Both the position numbers and the translations under genes were made by a program. Under the pieces are notes generated by a model, which worked only from the letters and a program-made list of their open reading frames with translations, made no database searches and was not told where the DNA came from. This document shows, piece by piece, positions 45,963 through 53,153 of a stretch of DNA of 64,000 nt (the stretch's first letter is position 1; every line of letters begins with the position of its first letter). The stretch comes from Fontimonas thermophila (GTDB lineage Bacteria; Pseudomonadota; Gammaproteobacteria; Nevskiales; Nevskiaceae), in contig NZ_FOOC01000004.1 of assembly GCF_900113085.1 (NCBI RefSeq), positions 229,776 through 293,775 of the forward strand. Reading direction: 5' to 3'.

Positions 45963-46298
45963 GTGCAGCTTTCAAACCTGCGCGTGGTCTGCGCGTGGTG
46001 CAGGACACTGGTGACTGTGAGGTCACCCCGCCGCATCCGCGATGAACCGCAGCGGCCAGCTTGGCGAGAAGCCGCACACCGGGAGGGCTGGGTTCTTTGG
46101 GTTTGCGATCCGCTATCCGATCCGGAATGTTTGGTGTATCGTTGCGCCAGCGTTGGTGAGTGTTCCTCACAAGCCGGGATCGGAAATACTCATTTCCACA
46201 AAAAATCTCTACAATCCGGTCTGGCTGTTGATCTACATCATCCGACTTTAGTAATAAAAATTACCGTACCGCTGAGGCTTTTCGTGCAGGAGTCGTGC
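45963..46298 (+). promoter_or_regulatory. 336 bp regulatory region upstream of the atu-like operon
   Basis: No gene is seen. Elements present: a tandem 11 bp repeat CTGCGCGTGGT (45978-45999); inverted repeats GGTGAC-N6-GTCACC (46010-46027), GTGAG-N5-CTCAC (46156-46170) and GGAAAT-N4-ATTTCC (46182-46197); and an AT-rich end. The best promoter is TTGATC (46228-46233), 18 bp, TAATAA (46252-46257), 42 bp before the SDR start; a TACAAT box is at 46210-46215. The GGAAAT repeat just upstream of the promoter would suit a TetR-type regulator such as AtuR, but this is inference. Confidence 0.4.
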
Positions 46299-47177
46299 AT
46301 GCCGTACCGTTCGGTGTTCCGTCCCGGTTTGTTCAGTGGCCAGACCATCATTGTCACCGGCGGTGGTTCCGGCATCGGCCGGTGTACGGCACATGAGCTG
46401 GCCTCTCTCGGCGCCAAGGTCATCGTCACCGGCCGCAAGCAGGCCAAGCTCGATGCCGTCGTCGCCGAGATCACCGAGGACGGCGGCAGCGCTGCGGGCT
46501 ATGTGTTCGACATCCGTGATGAGGATGCGGTCAAGACCTCGATCCGGCGCATCCTCGACGAGCATGGTGCGGTCAGTGGGCTCGTGAACAATGCCGGCGG
46601 CCAGTATCCGATGCCGCTGGCATCGATTTCCAAGAAAGGCTGGGATGCCGTCGTCGCCAACAATCTGACGGGCGGTTTTCTCGTCGCCCGCGAGGTGTAC
46701 AACCAGTGCATGAAGCAGCACGGCGGCGCGATCGTGAACATGATCGCCGACATGTGGGGCGGGATGCCGGGCATGGGGCATAGCGGCGCGGCGCGCGCCG
46801 GCATGCTCAATTTCACCGAAACCGCGGCGATCGAATGGGCAGTCTCCGGAGTGCGCGTGAACGCGGTCGCGCCGGGTTATGTCGCATCCAGCGGTATGGA
46901 TCATTACGACCCCAGCTTCGCTCACGAAGTCATTCCCAAGCTCGTGAGCCTTGCGCCGCTCAAGCGCCTGGCCGAGGAGGCCGAAGTGAGTGCCGCCATC
47001 GTTTTCCTGCTGTCGGAGGCGGCGGCTTTCATCACCGGGGCCTGCATCAAAATCGATGGTGGCACGAGCCTGGGCATCGGTCCGTTCCCACTGCTCGAAC
47101 ACCGGCGCTCGAAGCCTTACCGTGGCTTTCATCGCGCCGTCGTCCCGCAAGCCGTGCGCAAGATTCAGGGCGAGTAA
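46299..47177 (+). CDS. atuB: Short-chain dehydrogenase/reductase, PECR-like (AtuB position)
   Basis: 292-residue SDR with the Rossmann motif VTGGGSGIGRCTA and NNAGG. The usual YxxxK active site is replaced by HSGAAR (His161, Arg165), the variant seen in peroxisomal trans-2-enoyl-CoA reductases, and the C-terminus is extended (LLEHRRSKPYRGF). It may reduce or dehydrogenate a CoA-linked intermediate rather than a simple alcohol. First gene of a five-gene operon, with GCAGGAG upstream of the ATG; the next gene is 19 bp away. The symbol rests on gene order and length. Confidence 0.75.
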   Translation: MPYRSVFRPGLFSGQTIIVTGGGSGIGRCTAHELASLGAKVIVTGRKQAKLDAVVAEITEDGGSAAGYVFDIRDEDAVKTSIRRILDEHGAVSGLVNNAGGQYPMPLASISKKGWDAVVANNLTGGFLVAREVYNQCMKQHGGAIVNMIADMWGGMPGMGHSGAARAGMLNFTETAAIEWAVSGVRVNAVAPGYVASSGMDHYDPSFAHEVIPKLVSLAPLKRLAEEAEVSAAIVFLLSEAAAFITGACIKIDGGTSLGIGPFPLLEHRRSKPYRGFHRAVVPQAVRKIQGE

Positions 47178-47196
47178 GCATCTGCAGGGAGCCGCC

Positions 47197-48822
47197 ATGC
47201 CCATCATCGAATCGAAGATCGATACCCGCAGCGCCCAGTTCCAGCAATACCGCGAGGAAATGCTCAAGCTGATCGCGGATTGGCGTGCAGTTGAGGCCAA
47301 AGGTCGCGCAGAGGAAGAGAGCAAGCGCAAGCGCTATCACGAGCGCGGCCAGATTCTGCCGCGTGAGCGTGTGCATCTGATGCTCGACCGGGGCTCGCCC
47401 TGGCTCGAGCTGTCGACGCTCGCCGGCTACAAGATGCATGACGATAAGGATGGCTCGCTCGCCGGCGGCAACATCATCACGGGCATCGGCTACGTATCCG
47501 GCACGCGCTGTCTGGTGTCGGCGTCGAATTCGGCGATCAAGGGCGGGACGATGACACCGTGGGGGGTGCAGAAAAGTCTGCGCATCCAGGAAATCGCGCT
47601 CCAGCAAAAGCTGCCGGTCGTATCGATGATCGAATCCGGCGGCGCCAATCTTCTCTACCAGGCTGAGGTGTTCATTCCTGGCGGACGAACGTTTGCCAAT
47701 CAGTGCCGACTGTCGGCGGCCGGCATTCCGCAGATCACCGTCGTGCACGGTTCGTCGACCGCCGGCGGTGCCTATATGCCTGGGTTGTCCGATTACGTCG
47801 TCATGGTGCGCAAGCGCGCCAAGGTTTTCCTGGCGGGGCCGCCGTTGCTCAAGGCCGCGACCGGCGAGATCGCCAATGACGAAGATCTGGGTGGGGCGGA
47901 GATGCACTGCCAGATCGCGGGCACCAGCGAATTCATCGCCGAAAACGACATCGATGGCATCCGTATTGCCCGCGAGATCGTCAGACACCTGAACTGGAAT
48001 GCGCATCGGCCCAAGCTGGAATTGCTGCCGGTGCGCGCGCCGCTGTACGACATCGAGGAGTTGTGCGGTGTCGTGCCGCCGGATTATCGCAAACCGTTTG
48101 ATTGTCGCGAGGTCATTGCACGGATCGTCGATGGATCCGAGTTCCTCGATTTCAAGACCGAATACGATCAGCAGACGATCTGCGGCCGCGCCGTGATCCA
48201 CGGACATCAGGTCGGCATCATTTCGAACAACGGTCCGATCACGACCAAGGGTGCGACCAAGGCCGGCCAGTTCATCCAGCTCTGCTGCCAGGCCAACATT
48301 CCGATCGTGTACCTGATGAACACAACGGGCTACATGGTGGGCACCGAGAGCGAGCAGGGCGGCATCGTCAAGCATGGCAGCAAGATGATCCAGGCCGTCG
48401 CCAATGCCACAGTGCCGCAGTTGACGATCGTCATGGGCGGATCGTTTGGTGCCGGCAACTACGGTATGTGCGGTCGTGGGTTTGGGCCGCACTTCATCTT
48501 CGCCTGGCCCAATTCGCGTACGGCGGTCATGGGAGGTGAGCAGGCCGCCACCGTGATGGAGATCATCACGCGTGAGAAATGGCTCAAGGAAGGCAAAAAG
48601 ATGTCGGAGGCCGACGAAAAAATGCTGGCGTTCCTGCGCAAGCAAATCATCGACCAGTTCGACAAAGAATCACATGCCTTTGCTGCAACCGCGCGTTTGT
48701 TCGACGACGGCCTGATCGATCCGCGTGATACGCGCAAGGTTCTGGGGCTGTGTCTGTCCGTGTGCCGTGAGGCCAAGGCGCGGCAGATGTTCCCGAACAG
48801 CTACGGAGTCGCGCGCTTCTAG
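47197..48822 (+). CDS. atuC: Acyl-CoA carboxylase beta subunit (geranyl-/methylcrotonyl-CoA carboxylase type)
   Basis: Carboxyltransferase subunit that moves CO2 from biotin to the gamma carbon of a 3-methyl-2-enoyl-CoA. 541 residues, with two crotonase-fold halves. The first has SGGANLLYQAEVF and STAGGAYMPGLSDY; the second has ISNNGPITTKGATKAGQF and MGGSFGAGNYGMCGRGFGP. These are methylcrotonyl/geranyl family features, not propionyl- or acetyl-CoA carboxylase. The order SDR-beta-dehydrogenase-hydratase-alpha matches atuBCDEF, and HMG-CoA lyase, expected in a leucine (liu) cluster, is absent; so geranyl-CoA or a related substrate is favoured but unproven. Confidence 0.78.
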   Translation: MPIIESKIDTRSAQFQQYREEMLKLIADWRAVEAKGRAEEESKRKRYHERGQILPRERVHLMLDRGSPWLELSTLAGYKMHDDKDGSLAGGNIITGIGYVSGTRCLVSASNSAIKGGTMTPWGVQKSLRIQEIALQQKLPVVSMIESGGANLLYQAEVFIPGGRTFANQCRLSAAGIPQITVVHGSSTAGGAYMPGLSDYVVMVRKRAKVFLAGPPLLKAATGEIANDEDLGGAEMHCQIAGTSEFIAENDIDGIRIAREIVRHLNWNAHRPKLELLPVRAPLYDIEELCGVVPPDYRKPFDCREVIARIVDGSEFLDFKTEYDQQTICGRAVIHGHQVGIISNNGPITTKGATKAGQFIQLCCQANIPIVYLMNTTGYMVGTESEQGGIVKHGSKMIQAVANATVPQLTIVMGGSFGAGNYGMCGRGFGPHFIFAWPNSRTAVMGGEQAATVMEIITREKWLKEGKKMSEADEKMLAFLRKQIIDQFDKESHAFAATARLFDDGLIDPRDTRKVLGLCLSVCREAKARQMFPNSYGVARF

Positions 48823-48879
48823 ACGCCGGTGGTGAGTTCATCACTTGTCGCCCGGTTGTCGTAACAAGGAGTAGAGAAA

Positions 48880-50049
48880 TTGAATTTCACCCACGAGCAT
48901 CGACAGTTGTTCGAAACAACCCGGCAGTTCGTCGAGCGTGAAATCAATCCGCATGCGGCCGAGTGGGAGAAGGCCGGCGTGTGGCCCGCGCGCGAGATCC
49001 TGAAGAAAATGGGCGCGCTCGGTTTGCTCGGTATCAACAAGCCAGCAGAGCTTGGCGGCCTGGGGCTCGATTACAGCTACCAGGTGGCATTTGCCGAGGC
49101 GCTCGGATATTGCCGCGTCGGCGGTCTGCCGATGGCCATCGGTGTGCAAACCGACATGGCCACACCCGCGCTCGCCCGTTACGGCAACGATTATCTGAAG
49201 CAGAACTACTTAAAACCGGCGATCGCGGGCGAGATGGTGGCCTGCATCGGAGTCAGCGAACCCGGGGCGGGTTCGGACGTCGCCGCAATCAAGACCACCG
49301 CGCGCCGCGAGGGTGATGAGTATGTCATCGACGGCCAGAAGATGTGGATCACCAATGGCACCCAGGGAGACTGGATATGCCTGCTCGCCAACACGGGTGA
49401 GCCGGTCGCCGGGAGCCGTCATGGCAACAAATCGCTGATCGTGGTTCCGCTGGATGCCAAGGGCATCGATCGCCGCACCAAGCTCGACAAGCTCGGTCAG
49501 CGATCCTCCGACACGGCCATCATTTTCTTCGACGGTGTGCGTGTTCCCGCACGCCATCTGATCGGCGAGCAGGGCAAGGGCTTCGTCTATCAGATGCAGC
49601 AGTTTCAGGAAGAGCGGCTGTTTTTGTCGGCGAGCATCCTCATCGCCATGGAGCAGTGTATCGATACGACCGTCGAGTACACCCGCCAGCGGCAGGCATT
49701 CGGCCAGGCAATCCTGGACAACCAATATGTGCAGTTCCGGCTAGCCGAGCTGCGCACGGAAATCGAGGCCTGTCGGTCGCTGGTGTATCGGGCCACCAAT
49801 GAGTTGGTCGCTGGGCAGGATGTCACCCTCATGGCCTCGATGGCCAAACTCAAGACGGCGCGTGTTGCGCGTCGGGTCGCGGACGGCTGTCTGCAGTTCT
49901 GGGGTGGCCAGGGGTTTATGTGGGACAACCCGGTCAGCCAGTTCTACCGCGATCTGCGCCTGCATTCGATTGGCGGTGGTGCCGACGAAGTCATGCTCGG
50001 CATCATCAGCAAGCGTCTGGGCTTCGGTGGCAAGACCCGTAGGAACTGA
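48880..50049 (+). CDS. atuD: Acyl-CoA dehydrogenase (citronellyl-CoA dehydrogenase-like)
   Basis: 389-residue flavoenzyme. Family motifs: IGVSEPGAGSDVAAI, KMWITNGTQGDW and SIGGGADEVM. Glu245 on helix G (FQEERLF) is the likely catalytic base, and the MCAD-type Glu position is Gly, as in isovaleryl-CoA dehydrogenase. Substrate is expected to be a 3-methyl-branched acyl-CoA. The start is TTG with AAGGAG 8 bases upstream, so expression may be tuned below its neighbours. It lies 57 bp after the carboxylase gene. Confidence 0.75.
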   Translation: MNFTHEHRQLFETTRQFVEREINPHAAEWEKAGVWPAREILKKMGALGLLGINKPAELGGLGLDYSYQVAFAEALGYCRVGGLPMAIGVQTDMATPALARYGNDYLKQNYLKPAIAGEMVACIGVSEPGAGSDVAAIKTTARREGDEYVIDGQKMWITNGTQGDWICLLANTGEPVAGSRHGNKSLIVVPLDAKGIDRRTKLDKLGQRSSDTAIIFFDGVRVPARHLIGEQGKGFVYQMQQFQEERLFLSASILIAMEQCIDTTVEYTRQRQAFGQAILDNQYVQFRLAELRTEIEACRSLVYRATNELVAGQDVTLMASMAKLKTARVARRVADGCLQFWGGQGFMWDNPVSQFYRDLRLHSIGGGADEVMLGIISKRLGFGGKTRRN

Positions 50050-50075
50050 TTGAGCGGACTTTGCACGGAGGGGCC

Positions 50076-50888
50076 ATGGATCTTCCCCAGACACAGACAC
50101 TTCAGTTGAGCCTCGAGCGCGGGGTGCTCACGGTCACGCTCAATCGGCCCGAGGCAAAGAATGCCTTGAGCCCGACGATGATTGCTGAGCTGACGGGCGT
50201 GTTCGATGCCGTGCGTGCGAGTGCGGATGTCCGCGCCGTTATCTTGCGCGGTGCCGGCGGGCATTTTTGTGCCGGCGGCGATCTCAAGGAGATGATGGCC
50301 GGTGGACTCAAGCCGCCTGGTGCGGGCGAGGCGGATCCCATCGTCGAATACTCGCGCAGGTTCGGCCGCATGCTGCACAAGGCCAGCACATTGCCGGCGG
50401 TTGTCATCGCCATCTGCGAGGGCGCCGTGCTGGGCGGAGGATTCGGTCTTGCCTGCGTCTCGGACATCGCATTCGCCCATGCCGAGGCGAAGTTCGGTCT
50501 GCCGGAAACCACCCGCGGTTTGCCGCCGGCGCAGATCGCGCCTTTTGTCGTTGAGCGCATTGGTTTGACCCAGGCACGCCGTCTGTGCCTCACCGGCGCG
50601 CAATTCCGCGGGACGCGCGCACTGGAGCTGGGGCTGGTGCACGAAGTCTTCACCGCCGAAGACGAGCTGCAAGTCAAACTCGCCGACACCCTAAAGCAGG
50701 TGCTCGAGTGCGCGCCGCATGCCAATGCCGTCACCAAAGAAATCATTCTCGGTGTCGCACAGCGCGATATGGATGTCTTGCTCGATCAGGCAGCGCACAA
50801 ATTCGCAGCCTGCGTGCGCGGCACGGAAGCGCCGGAGGGCATCCTGGCTTTCATGCAGAAGCGTAAGCCGAAATGGGCCAATGCATAG
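50076..50888 (+). CDS. atuE: Enoyl-CoA hydratase/isomerase (isohexenylglutaconyl-CoA hydratase-like)
   Basis: 270-residue crotonase. The oxyanion-hole segments are HFCAGGDLKEM and GAVLGGGFGLA; one catalytic Glu is kept in FGLPETTRG. The second Glu of classical enoyl-CoA hydratase is replaced (ARRLCLTG region), which argues for a glutaconyl-type hydratase. Placed between the carboxylase subunits it would hydrate the carboxylated product. The ATG at 50076 has CGGAGGGG upstream; an in-frame start 15 bases earlier has none. Confidence 0.75.
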   Translation: MDLPQTQTLQLSLERGVLTVTLNRPEAKNALSPTMIAELTGVFDAVRASADVRAVILRGAGGHFCAGGDLKEMMAGGLKPPGAGEADPIVEYSRRFGRMLHKASTLPAVVIAICEGAVLGGGFGLACVSDIAFAHAEAKFGLPETTRGLPPAQIAPFVVERIGLTQARRLCLTGAQFRGTRALELGLVHEVFTAEDELQVKLADTLKQVLECAPHANAVTKEIILGVAQRDMDVLLDQAAHKFAACVRGTEAPEGILAFMQKRKPKWANA

Positions 50889-50912
50889 CAACTAGAAGAA
50901 AGCGGAGAACCG

Positions 50913-52907
50913 ATGAACAAGCGCTTCGACAAGGTGCTGGTCGCCAATCGCGGCGAAATCGCCGTGCGTGTGATCCGCGGCGCACGCAGGCTTGGATATC
51001 GCACGGTTGCCGTCTACAGCGAGGCCGACCGCGAATCGCTGCATGTGCGGGAGGCCGATGAAGCGGTATGTATCGGCCCAGCGCCAGCCAAAGAATCTTA
51101 TCTCGCGATCGACCGCATTCTCGAAGCGGCGCGGCGTTCCGGTGCGCAGGCGATCCATCCCGGTTATGGCTTTTTGTCTGAGCGCGAAGCCTTTGCCCAG
51201 GCCGTGCAAGATGCCGGTTTGATCTTCATCGGCCCCGATCCGCACTCGATTGAGGCGATGGGCAACAAATCGGCATCGAAGATTCGCATGATCGCGGCCG
51301 GTGTGCCCTGTGTGCCGGGTTATCAGGGCGATGATCAGACGGACGCCACGCTGCTTGCAGAAGCCAAGAAGATCGGCCTGCCGGTGATGATCAAAGCGGC
51401 GGCCGGCGGCGGCGGCCGCGGCATGCGTCTGGTGCATACCGAAGACGAATTGCTCGCCGCCATCCGCTCTGCCCGCAGTGAAGCGGAGAACGCCTTCGGC
51501 AGCGGCCAGTTGCTGATCGAAAAAGCGGTGACCGACGCACGCCACGTCGAAATCCAAGTGTTCGGGGATCGACACGGCAACGTCATTCACCTCGGCGAGC
51601 GTGATTGCTCGGTGCAACGGCGCAATCAGAAAGTGATCGAGGAAGCGCCCTCGCCGGCAGTCGATGAAGCGCTGCGCGCGCGCATGGGCGCGGCAGCCGT
51701 TGCTGCGGCCAAGGCGGTGAAATACGTGGGTGCTGGGACGGTCGAATTCATGCTCGCGCGGGATGGCCAGTTCTATTTCCTGGAGATGAATACGCGCCTG
51801 CAGGTCGAGCACCCCGTCACCGAGCTCGTCTATGGCGTCGATCTGGTCGAATGGCAACTGCGCATCGCACAAGGCGAGCGGCTGCCCATGACACAGGACG
51901 ATGTGCTGGCGCGCCGCCATGGCTGGGCCATCGAAGTGCGCCTGTGCGCCGAAGATCCGACGCAGAACTATCTGCCGCAGACCGGACGTGTGCTGAAATG
52001 GCAGGCGCCGGAAGGCGCGGGCATACGGGTCGATACCTACCTGCGCGATGGGCAGGAGATCAGCCCATACTACGATTCGATGCAGGCGAAAATCATCGCC
52101 TGGGGAGAAAACCGAGAGACTGCGCGCATGCGCCTGATCAAGGCGCTCGACGACACGACACTGCTGGGCGTCGTCAACAACAAAGCCTATCTGCGCGACC
52201 TGCTCGCCCATGAGGCATTTGCGGGCGGAGATTTTTCAACGGCTTTCATCAACCGCTATTTTCCGCAAGAGCGCATGGCGGCGATGAGACCAAACTTGCG
52301 CCATGTCGCGCTCGCGGCCGTGGCTCTCTACCTGGACGATGCCTTGCGGCTTGCGCAGGCCCATGGTCTATCGCGCGAATTCATTGGCTGGCATAGCTCG
52401 CATGAATTTCCGGCCGACTATCGTCTGAAATGGCGCGATGCCGAGTACGACGTCGATGTGCTCGTTCATGACGGACACGAATTCAGCATCCGCATCGGCG
52501 AGGTGCAATTCCAGATCGACGTGGTGGCGCATGACGAACACGCATTCCGCTACCGGTTCGACGGCGTCGTCGGATACGCACGCACTGCGCGCGATGGCGA
52601 CGTCATCTGGCTCGATGCGGAGGGCCAGGTCTACGCCTATACCGATGTCACCCTGGCGCCCGCGCAGGCTGCTGCGGCTGGTTCGGATGGCCGCCTGCTT
52701 GCCCATTCCGACGGCAAGATCGTGGCCGTGCATGTACAGCCCGGCGAGGAAGTAGCCCCAGGACGGACGCTGGTCGTGCTCGAGGCGATGAAAATGGAGT
52801 TTCAAATGAGCTTGCCGGTCGGCGGCAAGGTCATCACCGTGAACGTGCAGCCCGGCCAACAGGTCAAGAGCCGTCAACTACTGGTGCAGGTGGACCCGGC
52901 CCAATAA
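50913..52907 (+). CDS. atuF: Acyl-CoA carboxylase alpha subunit (biotin carboxylase + biotin carrier)
   Basis: 664 residues. Biotin carboxylase domain (about 1-450): VANRGEIAVRVIR, IHPGYGFLSE, the glycine-rich ATP loop AAAGGGGRGMR, EMNTRLQVEHPVTE and GHAIE-like WAIEVRLCAEDP. A linker/BT domain follows (about 470-585), then the biotin carrier (about 590-664) with EAMKMEF, Lys627 being biotinylated. It pairs with the beta subunit at 47.2 kb in an alpha6-beta6 enzyme. Length matches AtuF/LiuD. Last gene of the operon, with a hairpin 82 bp downstream. Confidence 0.82.
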   Translation: MNKRFDKVLVANRGEIAVRVIRGARRLGYRTVAVYSEADRESLHVREADEAVCIGPAPAKESYLAIDRILEAARRSGAQAIHPGYGFLSEREAFAQAVQDAGLIFIGPDPHSIEAMGNKSASKIRMIAAGVPCVPGYQGDDQTDATLLAEAKKIGLPVMIKAAAGGGGRGMRLVHTEDELLAAIRSARSEAENAFGSGQLLIEKAVTDARHVEIQVFGDRHGNVIHLGERDCSVQRRNQKVIEEAPSPAVDEALRARMGAAAVAAAKAVKYVGAGTVEFMLARDGQFYFLEMNTRLQVEHPVTELVYGVDLVEWQLRIAQGERLPMTQDDVLARRHGWAIEVRLCAEDPTQNYLPQTGRVLKWQAPEGAGIRVDTYLRDGQEISPYYDSMQAKIIAWGENRETARMRLIKALDDTTLLGVVNNKAYLRDLLAHEAFAGGDFSTAFINRYFPQERMAAMRPNLRHVALAAVALYLDDALRLAQAHGLSREFIGWHSSHEFPADYRLKWRDAEYDVDVLVHDGHEFSIRIGEVQFQIDVVAHDEHAFRYRFDGVVGYARTARDGDVIWLDAEGQVYAYTDVTLAPAQAAAAGSDGRLLAHSDGKIVAVHVQPGEEVAPGRTLVVLEAMKMEFQMSLPVGGKVITVNVQPGQQVKSRQLLVQVDPAQ

Positions 52908-52988
52908 ACCCATCCGAAAGAGTCTCTCCGGCCGCACCGCAGTATCACCTCAGGGGTACTGTGCGTCGATGGGATTGCATTCACCAAG

Positions 52989-53019
52989 CTGCTGAGCGGC
53001 GGCGTCGCCCGCTCAGCAG
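52989..53019 (+). terminator. Hairpin downstream of the atu-like operon
   Basis: Perfect 11 bp stem CTGCTGAGCGG / CCGCTCAGCAG (52989-52999, 53009-53019) with a 9-base loop, but no T-run follows on either strand. It may be a processing or pause site, or a Rho-assisted terminator, just ahead of the htpG promoter. Confidence 0.45.
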
Positions 53020-53021
53020 AT

Positions 53022-53049
53022 CTTGAAAATCCGCCTGCTGTCTCCAATT
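53022..53049 (+). promoter_or_regulatory. Sigma-32-like promoter of htpG
   Basis: CTTGAAA (53022-53028), 13 bp, CTCCAATT (53042-53049): a perfect heat-shock -35 and a -10 with two mismatches to CCCCATnT. It lies 104 bp before the htpG start. htpG is a known RpoH target in E. coli, which supports the assignment. The preceding hairpin would insulate it from the upstream operon. Confidence 0.6.
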
Positions 53050-53153
53050 TGCCGGGATGCTCCATGCGGTTGCGGGCCGCAGCTCGCAGGCCGGCTACGG
53101 CTTTTGCATCTGCGGTCCGCCTCCGCGACCACTTCATATTTTTCGAGGGAGAC

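Noticed and set aside
45905..46298. lpd (E3 of 2-oxoglutarate dehydrogenase) after sucB
   Set aside because: A terminator and a non-coding regulatory region follow sucB; E3 must be encoded elsewhere.
47047..48645. 532-codon open frame on the minus strand
   Set aside because: It is antisense to the carboxylase beta subunit and contains only composition-driven sequence.
46299..52907. Leucine/isovalerate (liu) degradation cluster
   Set aside because: Dehydrogenase, carboxylase and hydratase types would also fit, but the gene order, the leading SDR and the missing HMG-CoA lyase and MerR regulator favour an atu-type operon. Kept as the main alternative, not as the call.
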